Made by a program: the position numbers and the translations under genes
Assembly (NCBI GenBank): GCA_907163375.1
Contig: CAJQUW010006363.1
Span: 699,501-763,500, forward strand
DNA length: 64,000 bases
Direction: 5' to 3'
DNA from: Prostheceraeus crozeri
Lineage: Eukaryota; Platyhelminthes; Polycladida; Euryleptidae
The notes under the pieces: model-generated
The model's database searches: none
What the model was told of the DNA's origin: nothing
What the model saw: the letters and a program-made list of their open reading frames with translations, nothing else
Shown: one piece after another, positions 47,315 through 57,566 of the stretch
How the letters are laid out: each line of letters begins with the position of its first letter
Numbering within the stretch: the first letter of the stretch is position 1

Positions 47315-47584
47315 TTCGGAAAAGTCAAGTTGATTTAATTTACATCAGCCAGATATATTTCAAAAGTTCAGAGCTATTATCTTCAGGAGCAAAGGATTAC
47401 GAGAATGGTGGTGATTCAAAATGATAGTGTTAATGCATGATTTATGATTTCTTTCTGTATTTTGAATCACTATCATAGCAAATATTCTTGTATAGTATAC
47501 ATCTCTTCTGCTCCTGAAGAGGATAGCAGTGAGCCATTGAAATATATCGAGCTGATTCAAATCAGATCAACTTGAATTTTCCGA
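47315..47584. repeat. 270-bp fold-back/MITE
   Basis: Outer arms TCGGAAAAGTCAAGTTGATT and its inverse near 47540-47584, with further mirrored blocks AGATATATTTCAA, TCTTCAGGAGCA and GTGATTCAAAATG. More diverged than the palindrome at 46.6 kb. Confidence 0.75.
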
Positions 47585-48624
47585 TAGCCACAATAATTCT
47601 AGTGTTTCGATTGTTTATAGCGTCTGAATGAATTCTGTTGTACACCACTTATATACATAAAGCTCTTATTTCATTTAATTACATATTAAAATAGGAATTT
47701 GCATGCTGATACTTACATGTTGCGACGAAAGTAATCGACACAGAAATATGAGAAGCATTGAGATCGAAACACGCAGTTGGAAAATAGCGACAAATCATAT
47801 TGTCTATGGAGATCAAATATGTTTTGATTGGTTCATTCACAAGAAGTTCTGCTGTGCTGATTTCGATTTTCACTGGATAAATATATCAATTTTCGTACAT
47901 GTAAATCTATCGCGGATGAAAAGTTGCTTTCGTTCGAGGAATTCTTCACCACGGCGAAGGTTGTATTATTTAATCCATGTGTCACTCAATCTGATATTGT
48001 GCCCGATGAAAAAGACAACACTGAGAAGTGATCTCTGTACACGGATGAAGGATATAGCAGCAATGGCGTACGTTGTTAAAGTCCACACTGCTATATTTGA
48101 CATAACATCATCATTACTCAGCTTCGCGATGCCATGAATTTAATGCCCGCTGCACGCGAGACGCGTCAGCGCATCATCGATCCACATATTTCTGTAGCTG
48201 TCGGCAGGCGAAACCGGACAAAGACGAATGCGGCCGAAGGATGGATAGCGATGGAATGTGTCTGCTAATGCGAGAAGGGCAGGGAGATTGCGCAACGGAA
48301 CTTGACTGTGGTAAATAGTTTAAATAGTACTATATAGTTGGTTACTAGGTTGTCATACAAGGTGTCATCGTCATAAAATTAGAGTGGAGAGAAAAAAACT
48401 TAAAAGTTTTCTTTAACTTTAAAAGCTCTTTAAACTTAAGACTTAAAAACTAGCGAGCACTCAAAAGATCATTTCATTTGAAAACACAATTGTGAAATGC
48501 GGAAATCGTGTGAGATGGTGTGACAGTTTTTCCTATATGCATAAAAATACTGTCGCGTGAAAGAGACTATAGCAATAATGCCTTTGATGCATCAAATATA
48601 TCTAAATGCATAGATAGGAATGAG

Positions 48625-48892
48625 AAGAGCGACGGGATCGAACAAGGAGAAAAGGAGAGAGAAGGAAATATGAAGAAGATAAAGTGGAAAATGACAGAGA
48701 AGAGAAAGAGAGAAAGGAAAGGAGAAAATGAGGGAGATATGAGGAGATACGAAGGAAAAGAAGTGGAATAGCAAGTGAACAAGTTGATGAAGAAGAAGAG
48801 AGAGAGATGGATGAAAGAGGATGGAGAGAGGAGGAAGCAGAGAAAGAGAGAGGAGGAAGAGGAAAAGAGAAATCGAGGGGAGGTTTATGATT
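48625..48892 (+). repeat. GA-rich polypurine tract
   Basis: About 265 bases are nearly all A and G on the plus strand (GAGAAAGAGAGAAAGGAAAGG and similar, in changing order). The long frames on both strands here come from this bias and should not be read as genes. It borders the 56-bp tandem array. Confidence 0.85.
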
Positions 48893-48897
48893 TTTTT

Positions 48898-49150
48898 ACT
48901 GCTACGTAAACACAACGCATGTGTGCTACGTAGAAGCAACCGAGCAGCTACCGACTGCTACGTATCCACAACGTTTATCTGCTACATGGAGGCAACCGAG
49001 CAGCTACCGATTGCTACGTATCCGCAACGTTTATTTGCTACGTAGAGGCAACCGAGCAGCTACCGACTGCTACGTATCCGCAACGTATATTTGCTACGTG
49101 GAAGCAACCGACCAAAGATACTGCTACGTATCCACGACGCATTTGCTAGC
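48898..49150. repeat. 56-bp tandem repeat with TACGTA motifs
   Basis: About 4.5 units of a 56-base repeat, each with CTGCTACGTATCC, CAACG, TTGCTACGTAGAGGCAACCG and AGCAGCTACCGA. The last units are shorter and worn. The array lies within 420 bases of the right end of the 6.4-kb element and resembles transposase-binding arrays. Confidence 0.85.
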
Positions 49151-50282
49151 AGCCGAGCAGCAACGCTCATAGGCAAAACGTCAAAAGCGCTGAAAATATG
49201 CTGTAAGTGTAGGATAAGTATCATTAGCTACGTAGCTGCTGCGTACTGCCACCAACCAACTTGCTACGCTACGCTTTGGAACGTTTGGCACCGACTGCAG
49301 CTGTAGGATTGTTAGCCGGGAATGGTGCCCTACGAGTACTACGGGCATCACTCTACCAAACAATTCATACGAGGTAAGCCTATTCGCTTCGGTTATAAGC
49401 TCTGGGCGCTCTGTTCCTCTGACGGCTATCCGTACCACTTGGAAATATACACAGGGAAAAGTGAAGAGAGGGTTGCACCGTTGGGTGAAAGTGTTGTTTT
49501 GAAATTGGCTAATCTTGTAGAAAATCCCAATGAGAAGGAGCTATACTTTGATAATTTTTTTACCTCCTATTCTACTCTAGATCGTTTGGCGGAACTTGGA
49601 ATCCGAGCCACTGGAACGATCAGATCAAACAGGACCAATAAATGCCCACTGTCGAAGGAGGCACTAAGTAAAAAGGAGAGAGGATCGTATGATTATTCGT
49701 CGGATGGGAAAATAATGGTATGCTCTTGGAAAGACAGTGCAATGGTTATGATTGCCACAAACTTTGATACCGTCTTTCCAATTCGGCATTGTCAGAGGTA
49801 CTCTTTCAAAGAAAGAAAACGAATAGCAGTCACGCAGCCAAAACTCGTTGACTCATATAATAAGAAAATGGGAGGCGTCGATGTCTTCGACAAACTTTTG
49901 GGATCATACCGCCCGACTATCATAGGCAAAAAATGGTGGTACACTATAATCTTTTTATAAATTCCATCAATATACTTTATGCGTGGCAAGCTGGAAAATA
50001 TACAATTATCTTCACCCTGACAGTCCAATTGCCCACATTGAGTTCGTAAGACAAGTCACTGTTTCTCTACTGAAAAGCCAAAAAGTTCCTCGAAACAGAT
50101 TGGGTGGCCCAACGGCACGTGTGGTCACTGAAGTCTAAAAAGACCAAACCGGGCATTTTGTAGTTTCTGCGCCCCAGGGACGATGCGCACTTTGCAAATC
50201 AAACACAAGAAAGATGTGTGGGAAGTGTCGGAAAAGACTACACATAAATTGCTTTCTCACTTATCGCACATAAGTATCTTGG

Positions 50283-50657
50283 GTTTTATCCCAACGTTCC
50301 CAAATGGGAACATGGGTAGAAACTTACACGTAATTTTGTAATTCCATGATAAATGATAGCATTTTTATGATGAAGTGGTGATGTAAGATCTATTGGTCTT
50401 TCGCAGGATGTTGTTTAGCTTGAATAGATGGAATTTGGCACATGACTGAGTTTTCAAAAAATTGCTTTATTCGTGGAAAAAATTGTAAAATATAAATTCA
50501 ATTCTAAACGTGACGGAAGTGAATTATTACACGAATTCACTGAAAATAAAAATGATTCAGATATGACGATAATTTCGCCAAGTAATCCTAATTAGAAAAT
50601 TAGATATAACATAGCATGAGCTCCTTGAATGCATGTTCCCAAATGGGAACGTTGGGA
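50283..50657. promoter_or_regulatory. piggyBac subterminal inverted motif pair
   Basis: CCCAACGTTCCCAAATGGGA at 50290 and its inverse ending at 50656 face each other about 320 bases apart at the right end, with a single related site at 40951-40975 on the left. Subterminal binding sites of this kind are usual in piggyBac-like elements; binding here is inferred. Confidence 0.5.
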
Positions 50658-51309
50658 TGATAACGGTTAAGCATATGACAAGCAGTCCATTCCGACCTCA
50701 AGGCAATGGTATCGCAGAACGCTTTGTGAGAACATTCAAGGAGACAATGACGAAACTGAGAGAAGACGGAAAGGACAAACATATTGCGCTACGCGATTTC
50801 CTTCAAGATTACCGTTTTTCGCCTCATGCTACGACGAGTGAAATTCCTGCTGAAATGCTGTTCTCATTCAAGGTCAGAACGCGATTCTCTGTTTTACAGC
50901 CACAGAACGGGAATAACTCAACTCCGACGGATGACTTTGGATGGAGTGACGTATGGGTGAGACAATACCTTCCGACGAAGACATGGATTCCGGGAACAAT
51001 CGTAGGAAGAAAAGGCCAAGTCACATTCGTAGTTTCAGTCTCTGGGGGACGGTTATGGAAACGGCATATAACACAAATTAAAAAGCGTTTAATTGATTGT
51101 AATGATGTTGACTTGGACAGTTCGAATGATGTTACTGAGTTTCCCACTGTTCGGGCTAGGCCTAGAAGAGTTTCAACAAATGATTCTTCTGTTTCTACTG
51201 GACTTGCTAGTTCGTCAATGCCTTCACCTTTGTTGTCCTCTGGTTGGCGCTCAGCTCGCGCTACCAAGGGGGTGCCTCCCGATCGTTTCTTTTAAGGGGG
51301 ATCATGAAC

Positions 51310-51483
51310 TGTTGTGTTTTCAATGTCTTACTCTGTGCGATTTGCCTTTCTTTTACTGCAGTGAAGTTAATCAATCTGATGCTGTACACAATTAATACAA
51401 CAACATGTCGTCTTGCTACTAGCGCATGGTTTTTACTCGAAGCACGTTATTTCACTGTTAAGTTATTTACATTACAACGTACA
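51310..51483 (+). repeat. 3' LTR of the Gypsy element
   Basis: 174 bases, TGTTGTG...GTACA, pairing with the 5' LTR. It is preceded by a purine tract and followed by the AAATG duplication and the second half of TM copy C. Confidence 0.92.
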
Positions 51484-52142
51484 AAATGAACTCGTGGTAT
51501 GTAGTTGGTAGTTCCGACCAAACGTGAAACATGCAAATTTTTGCGGTTTTGAAGAAATTGCCACGGAATTTAGTGATCATGATTGCAATGCAGAAGAAAC
51601 AGATGGCATTTTGCAGATTCTTGGTATCATGATAGCCCTGGAGATCTAATGTTTGTTGAATTAGCAACTCGATGACCTGCTATTACTTTCATGCTCAACC
51701 TCAAGAGTATTTTCTTAAGCGAGATCATATCACAAGCAACGTGCCACTGGCAGAGCCAGTTTAGATTCAAGAAATGAAACATGAATTTAGTGAATCACAA
51801 AATCATGCCGGTGAAAATTGAATTGAAACCTTGAAATTTCAGCCAAGAAAGCACGAATAATATCGCAATTTTTCATGAAGATTCCATTGTAATGTAATTC
51901 ATGGAATTCCCTTGATCATCAGCAATTAATTTCGATCGCTTTAGCAAATATTCATTACTTTTGATATATCCAACTTGTTTCGTATTACTTATATGGGGTC
52001 GTCATCTCGGTAATTTTGACATTTTTGAAACTGGTCAAATAATTTTTTGGACCACGGGAAGATAATCTTCGTAAAGATGAATCTTTTCACTGTATAGAAA
52101 CTTTTTTTGAGTCGACACTCTACCTATCTAATCCCTACTCTA

Positions 52143-53200
52143 TGCATGTAACATACCGTGTTTCTCCTAAGCTTTTGTAAAATGCCTACTACTGCAATTT
52201 TTTCATTAGTCACCATAAAAAAATCAAGATTTCCAATTGCATCAACTGCACATATCTATTGCCTCTCTTACTTTTGTACCTGCATCCTATAATTGCCATT
52301 GAAGACATAGATTGCTTGCATTTTGATTGCAGTAGACTGTACACCAATGTAGGCCTAAAGACAAATATATTAGCGTCTGATGGAGGCAGTGTGTGTGTTG
52401 AAGATTGAAATTCCTCTTTATTTATCTTCTAAAGTCAGTGCAAATTAAAGTCAATTAAAAAGTCGGTCGATGTCAACTTGATGTTCAAGCGTTGATTCGT
52501 ACATCCAATGGTCGAAAATCGAGACATTGTCCCACTCGACCTCTAAGTAGTGCAGATAGGCTATCAGAGGAAAACAAGATTTGTGCATTTTATCCAAAAT
52601 ATGTATGGTAAAGTGATCAATATCGAAGCTGCAGAACTTACAGTGATTTTTCACAAAACCCAGTGACACAAGGTTCTCTGTTCAGTTCTTAAATTTCGTA
52701 TTTATGCATTTGAATGAGACGAACAGTTTTAGAGGATAAATTTATCTCAGAACTTTATCACTTGAAAAGAGCACGTTCTAGATTTAAGATGAGAAGCATC
52801 TGATTCATCTTCTGATTCTGTAGTTTGTTAAATGCGCATAATATCAACGGCTCGATCTTTTTATTGCTAGAGTACAGTAAACTGAAACTCTATCGACCTT
52901 GTGTCTCAAAAAAGTCAACAAACATATTATTACAGATTACCGGACAAGCTTCCAGTAGAAAAATCTTCATCATTACACTATTTACAATTGATTGAATACA
53001 TGAAAAGACTTCGGTAAGTTTTTGCACCAATACAAGGGAGAAGATATCATAATACAACGTCAAATCGAAGCAGACTCATAAACAAATGATTCAGATAGCA
53101 CAGCTGGTACGATTACACGATACCATCCTTTTAAAATACCAGTCCTAATTACAAAGTGTCTTAATTACAAGATTGAAAGTACATAGAAATACCAACACTT
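52143..53200 (-). other. 3' flank of the BC-box/Cul5-box gene
   Basis: Probably the 3' UTR and downstream DNA of the minus-strand gene ending at 53201. AATAAA on the minus strand at 52860-52865 lies about 340 bases past the stop and another near 52415. No other gene is supported. Confidence 0.5.
52860..52865 (-). terminator. Possible polyadenylation signal
   Basis: AATAAA on the minus strand, about 340 bases downstream of the stop at 53201. Other candidates exist further down, so the use of this one is inferred. Confidence 0.4.
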
Positions 53201-54360
53201 TCAAACGGCAGGACCGTTGACCAAGAAGTTCTTAAGATAGACAGGAAGAGGCAATTTGTCAATTCTTAATTGCAGTTCTTGAGATGAATCATACGTTCTG
53301 TCTACCAACACCTCCTCAGTTACTTCTTGATTATAGCTGTCAAAACTGTCATCACCTTCTGTAGGACCCTCTGTAGAGCCACTTGAAGCGTAGATTGAGT
53401 CGGTCTCAGTTTCACTTAGCACCTTCACTTCATCTTCTGAGCTGTTTTTCTTCGCATCATCCTCATCTACTTCCATCTTCACCATATCCTCGTCGTCAGC
53501 AGCAGTTTTGGATGAATCTTGAGTATCTGTCTCCTCTTCCTTTGCTTTCTCGCCGTTCCCTTGATTAATCTCTTTATCTGTTGTAGATAAGGGTGGCGAT
53601 GGCGAGGAGGGAGATGACGAAGATGAGGAACGATGATTTTCCTCGGCAGGTGTCACTGAAATTCGACCGGAGGAGATATCGACGCCCACATTAACTCGCA
53701 TCATTTCATCGATTTGATCAGCTTCTTCCTCACTCTCCTTTGTTTGGTCGGCCGTTCGGATTTTCTTATTGGTCGACGCACCTTCTCTTTCACTGCTTTC
53801 CTGACCGCTGCCTGGTCGCGACCTTCGGCCTCGACGTCCACTATGTCCGATGGAGGATGATGAGGACGAAGAGGACGAAACGCCGAAGAATTCGTGGAAG
53901 AGATCAGGTCGATACGCCATGCCTTGATGTCCATCATCTTCAGCTGGCATGCTGAGATTGATCAAATTGTTTCGCGCACGCGATAGACTTGTGGCCACAT
54001 TTTGAGCATGCAATCCTCGAAGAAATAGGTACAAACGTCTCATATCACCAGCTTGCCTTCGCCCACTGGGATTTCCATCACCCTCTTCTGAACCTCTTGT
54101 CCGCGCAGCGCCATCTCGTTCTTCATCGTCGTCGCTATCTCTGTCAGCTCTTCGGGCTCTCCCGTCACCTCCACCGTGGTCGTCTCCATCGTCACCATCA
54201 TGGTCATCCGAGCTGGAATCCCCATTATTTCTGTTCTGACGTCGCCGATATCGTACGATCCGGTTCCCAGGCCAGCCTCGCTCTGCTAACATGCATGACG
54301 TAAGGCAATGCTGAACCGTTTTGATGCATGAGCGAAAAAGAGTCGGCGGTGTAGGATACG
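53201..54360 (-). CDS. Last exon of a putative Elongin-BC/Cullin-5 ligase receptor with split SOCS box
   Basis: The exon follows a strong acceptor (TTTATTTTCCTTTCAG) at 54361 and begins with two bases of a split codon, then YPTPPTLFRSCIKTVQHCLT. TLFRSCIKTV (54343-54314) fits the Elongin-BC box consensus, small-Leu-x3-Cys-x3-aliphatic. Near the stop, IDKLPLPVYLKNFL (53263-53222) fits the Cullin-5 box. In SOCS-box proteins these are usually 10-40 residues apart; here about 350 residues intervene: Asp/Arg-rich, then a folded-looking piece (MRRLYLFLRGLHAQNVATSL to DLFHEFFGV), a Ser run, and a long acidic Ser/Glu/Asp-rich tail. PCMTD1/2 also have a long linker and a LPLP-x2-LK-x-YL end, so a PCMTD-like or other SOCS-box protein is my best guess. 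The substrate-binding exons lie to the right and were not found. A Met at 54292 gives a shorter frame but would drop the BC box. Confidence 0.7.
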
Positions 54361-54919
54361 CTGAAAGGAAAATAAAGAAATCAAATAGATGAGGCGTCCA
54401 AGAAGATGCGCTAATACGTAGCAGATCCGAGTAAAATGTCGTTTTGCAATTCGCATAAAACTGACCATCTGCATTTTATTATCAATAACTGAAAACCAAA
54501 GATTGAGCGATAATAAATTTTCGAGACTTTGTAATCGTTGGGGAAACATACAACTATAATAGAATAATGAAATATATAGAATCGTAGGAAAAATTCGTTT
54601 AACATCCGAGAATTCCCACCATTAAAAACCCACGGCATTAATTGATTAATACAAGAAATGAATGTGTATTATGTATAATGTTGGCAGGAGAAAATACGGC
54701 TCTCATGTAAATTAAATGAATTATAATAAAGCATTGATGAATCGAGTAATACAAGTTGATAGCTAGAATTCCCCAATGATCGCCTCCGCCCATTGCATGT
54801 TAAATCAATCATATTGGGGACCATCCATTACTCTCTATCAATCAATAACTTATCATATACACGCACATAAATAACTCTTTGAAAACTTTTAGTTGAGGTT
54901 TAAAACTACTTGGATTAAT
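54361..54919. other. Intron of the BC-box/Cul5-box gene
   Basis: Directly upstream of the acceptor on the minus strand. AT-rich; no repeat identified until the Penelope fragment. Confidence 0.5.
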
Positions 54920-55800
54920 GTAAACTAGTTCATGTGCTTTTCAACTCAGCTCATCCTAATCTAGCGTTCACGTATGAATTTGAAATAAATAATGTGCTAC
55001 CTTTTCTTGATGTATCGGTACGAGTTTATGGTTCAGTTGCGACTAGCATTTTGAAGAAGTCGACATGGACTGGCATTTATTTGAATTTTCATAGTTTCGT
55101 GCCTGTTGCATGGAAACATGGTCTTGTGCGTTCTTTGTACAACCGTACTTACCGTCTGTGCTCTAGTGAGTTTTTGGCATCGGAAACTGATCTTTTGTAT
55201 AAGACTCTTGTTCGTAATTCGTACCCTCCTTACTTTATTGATAAGTATAAGGTCACTGAACCGATATTGAAGTCTGTTATGACAACAGTAGAGAAAAAAG
55301 CTATTTTTCTACGTGTGCCATTTTATGGCGATAAATCAGCAGCTTCTCTTCATCGTTCCATGAATCGGGTTGTTTCTAGCCGGTTTTTTGCCGCCGATCT
55401 GTGTGTTCTGTTCCACAGTCGCCGTGTTCCCGTGCGATCTCCTAAAGATCCTCTGCCTGTTACCTACTCGTCCTCTGTTGTGTACCGTCTCCTTTGTGAC
55501 TGCGGCTCAGTCTACTTTGGTAGGACGAGCAGGCGCCTTTCAGTCAGAGCACGTGAACACGTGCCAAAGTGGCTTGTAGTTGGTCGCACTGGCGTCAGCC
55601 GGTCTGGATCTACACAGAAGCAGAAGGATCTACTGATTGACCTTCTCTTGCCATGGTAAAATGTGTTCACACTTAGCTTGTTCTTTATGTCTTGACTTTT
55701 AATTTTATCTCATTCCGGGTTTTCCACTGACGAGACCGGCCGAAGGGACCTCTGGAATAAGACTTCGCAATGAGCTGCGCGCTATTTTTCCTCTACAAAA
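54920..55800 (+). mobile_element. Penelope-like element, 3' fragment with GIY-YIG endonuclease
   Basis: The frame at 54934-55659 begins in the end of the reverse transcriptase (INNVLPFLDVSVRVYG, then KKSTWTGIYLNFHSFVPVAW), followed by the family linker and a GIY-YIG domain: VVYRLLCDCGSVYFGRTSRR with LSVRAREHVPKWLV. A short 3' UTR with ACCGGCCGAAGGGACCTCTG follows. The order RT then GIY-YIG is diagnostic of Penelope-like elements. It is 5' truncated. It probably lies inside an intron of the minus-strand gene. Confidence 0.9.
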
Positions 55801-57104
55801 TGATTAAAGGGCCCAAATGCTTCTCATACTTAGATTAACTCTGATCCATGGGCAAACTATCAAAGGATAACGAAATAGGAGAATATCACATTTAAAAAAG
55901 GGCAGTGTCGATGTCATGCCCCAACTAGTACTACTGGCAAGACTAGTCCCGACGGAGCTGTGTGCTGTTAGAAGGTGATGGATACCGTAGGCGATGTATA
56001 TTTTTTTAACTATAGAGCCTTTTCTTTTGCTCTGCATCAATTACAGAACTTTTCATTTTGGTCTGCGTTTGAGCACGTTTGGAAAAATGGTCAACATCTA
56101 TCGCTGATTCATCAACTACGTCAGTTATCCCTAATATTGATTAAATTCGATATGGAATCCCTCTCTACTAAGATTTTAAGATAAGCACAAATTCTATCAA
56201 ATTTAGAAGGGATTCTGAATACGATTCCAGAACTATGTAATCATCTGGTACACCTAATATTTGTATTAAAACATTAAAAGAAAGCTTCAGATCTTGTATT
56301 TCAGCGTTTGTCGTCGCAAACACCTCTCAGTGGACTATGACGATTCCTGAAATTGGATGAAATAGCAGCTATTCAGGTCTGTTCCCATTTTTCATGTGAG
56401 TATGCAACTCAATATTCAATTATTATATTTACATTCATCGTTTTTTCTATCACTCGCTTTTGGATACTAAGGCTTCCTATTATCTACCAATAAAAAAAGA
56501 CTCGGAAGTCACAGATCGCACGAATTCATTAACTGAGCAATTATATTGTAATGATGCTAACTCTATAAGTCATATCAAGCCGTTAATGCATGCAAATTGC
56601 ACACTGTTAACACTGAATGAAATAAATACATTGTATGCTGTTGACCAAATGACGGGAGATCATAATTTCAGAGAAAGTCAGAAACAAGTAAAATTAAAAA
56701 CTAACCCTTTCTTCAGCTGTTGGGCTGATGTAATAAAGTGAAACATTGTACGCATCAGGACAGGCCTCAAGTCCAGCGCCTTCAACAATCGATGTTCAGA
56801 TGGAGCCATGAGATCGTTGAGTCTTTGAAGTCGCTGGACGCCAAAGACCTGTCTTTCCGATGCGTGTAGTTTTTTATTTTATTATATCGGCCTATAAAGT
56901 GCATTATATTGTGGATTTTTTCTCGTTACCGAAAGACAGATGCATTTCACTAGAGAATTTGAAAAAAACACAGGTCAGACTGAATAGATGTTTCGCATCA
57001 AGTCGGACTTTTCGAGTCATCATCGAATTCAGGACTCATCATCATGAATTCACTGATTCAGCCCATCAATAATCTTCAGATTGGGGCAGCTGACTTTTCA
57101 AATA
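55801..57104. other. Intergenic or intronic, one small palindrome
   Basis: No gene is supported. At about 56747-56870 TACGCATCAGGACAGG and GTCCAGCG are mirrored by CGCTGGAC and CCTGTCTTTCCGATGCGT, giving a 120-base fold-back. The frame at 56460-56741 has no family signature. Confidence 0.45.
56747..56870. repeat. Small fold-back, about 124 bp
   Basis: Arms of about 35-40 bases with ACGCATCAGGACAGG on the left and its near-inverse on the right; they differ at several positions. Confidence 0.6.
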
Positions 57105-57566
57105 ATTAAAGCAATGTCGTTGGTAAATTTGTAGACTGCAAGCACAACTATATATTTATTCTCGAATTCATGTTTTATTGAAAGTTAAAGTAAGACACAT
57201 GAAAAAGTTAACACCCGAACCTTTTTGCCGGCTCTTCTCGAGGGTGGACACCGGTTGACTGACAGTGACGCAGTAATGCAATCGACACTGACACATCGAC
57301 ATGACAACAATTCAAAAGGACGGAATGATGGACGGAACTAACATAGATATCTACCAAGGTGAAGCAAAAGAGAAAATGAATTGTTTTTGGATGCACATGG
57401 TAGGTCTGCATCGTTACGGTGTCCACCCTTGAGAAGAGCCGGCGACAACGTTCTGGTGTTCACTTTTTTCATTTGTCTTATCTAAACTTTCAATAAAGTA
57501 TGAATTCGAGAATAAATATAGTTGTGTTTGCAGTCTACAAATTTACCAACGACAGACATTGCTTTA
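57105..57566. mobile_element. Fold-back element with about 145-bp arms
   Basis: The left arm starts TTAAAGCAATGTCGTTGGTA and the right arm ends with its near-inverse (CCAACGACAGACATTGCTTT). Shared blocks are TAGACTGCAAGCACAACTAT, TTCTCGAATTCAT and GCCGGCTCTTCTC. The arms bracket about 160 unrelated bases. TTAAA/TTTAA lies at the edges. No coding region. Confidence 0.85.

Larger units (their letters stand above)
42936..49320. mobile_element. 6.4-kb element of unknown type with CTACGTAG subterminal repeats
   Basis: The ends are 12-bp inverted repeats, CCCGGCTAACAA and TTGTTAGCCGGG. AA lies outside each end (42934-42935 and 49321-49322), and the piggyBac frame reads on correctly if the insert and one AA are removed, so the boundaries are firm. 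About 320 bases at the left (42945-43260) and 390 at the right (48900-49290) are packed with GCTACGTAGC-like motifs. No transposase was recognised; the interior holds fold-back copy 2, two big palindromes, a GA-rich tract and short frames of no clear family. A 2-bp duplication excludes piggyBac, hAT, Merlin and P. ISL2EU-type elements or an undescribed group are possibilities. Confidence 0.8.
41471..50273 (+). pseudogene. piggyBac transposase, interrupted by two insertions
   Basis: The protein starts MKLLTVEQAV at 41471, breaks at 41501 for the fold-back element and resumes at 42229 with ALISEDSDDDILPT. It then shows PHNAALSPFALFRLY, FLTTNLEMEQFLGILLYS, VRNRFQLLKKYLHLSDNND and LSIDES (first catalytic Asp). 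The 6.4-kb element interrupts at 42936. From 49321 come MVPYEYYGHHSTKQFIRGKP, IRFGYKLWALC, LYFDNFFTSY (second Asp) and NKKMGGVDVFDKLLGSYRP (third Asp). The end has a Cys-rich zinc-binding tail, CALCKSNTRKMCGKCRKRLH. Frameshifts lie near 42465-42500, 42735-42760 and 49940-49990, and a TAA lies in the tail at about 50138. All three catalytic Asp are present but the gene is dead. Confidence 0.9.
40825..50666. mobile_element. piggyBac-like DNA transposon inside the Gypsy integrase region
   Basis: TTAA at 40821-40824 and 50667-50670 border the insert; TTAA is the piggyBac target. The ends, read inward, are GCGTTTTCGTCCCACATG and CCGTTATCATCCCAACG, matching at most of the first 14 positions. The subterminal palindrome TTCCCAAATGGGAA occurs at 40957, 50297 and 50636. 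Its own insertions (fold-back copy 1 and the 6.4-kb element) swell it to 9.8 kb; without them it is about 2.7 kb. Confidence 0.9.
37388..51483 (+). mobile_element. Ty3/Gypsy LTR retrotransposon fossil with nested piggyBac
   Basis: Parts in order: 5' LTR (37388-37562), likely primer-binding site just after it (TTGGCGACGGGG), gag with a CCHC-type zinc knuckle and an aspartic protease (to about 38.95 kb), reverse transcriptase (about 39.0-39.5 kb), RNase H (about 39.5-40.2 kb), integrase (about 40.2-40.8 kb). After a 9.8-kb piggyBac insertion come the rest of integrase and a C-terminal tail (about 50.67-51.29 kb), a purine tract (AAGGGGGA) and the 3' LTR. A 5-bp duplication, AAATG, borders it (37383-37387 and 51484-51488). 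The two LTRs differ at about five positions in 175, so it is a fairly young copy. It is broken: a handful of small lesions besides the large insertion. Pol order RT-RNase H-integrase places it in Ty3/Gypsy. Confidence 0.92.
37247..52140. mobile_element. TM family copy C, split by the LTR element
   Basis: The left end GAGTAGGCATACTAGGTAGA (after TA at 37245) and the right end, read inward, GAGTAGGGATTAGATAGGTA (TA at 52141) are one TM element in the opposite orientation to copy A. Its two halves are 37247-37387 and 51484-52140. Copy A shows the same order of blocks without the interruption (CATTTATTAAATC, then GAAATGAACTCG, then ATTTTTGC and GTGATCATGATTG). Together the halves give about 800 bases, near the 834 of copy A. 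Confidence 0.85.

Noticed and set aside
47703-48137. 144-residue plus-strand frame inside the 6.4-kb element
   Set aside because: Odd composition, no motif, overlapped by an antisense frame; cannot be supported as the missing transposase.
48520-48939. Long frames on both strands rich in Lys/Glu or Phe/Leu/Ser
   Set aside because: They come from the GA-rich tract; composition alone opens the frames and there is no domain or splice context.
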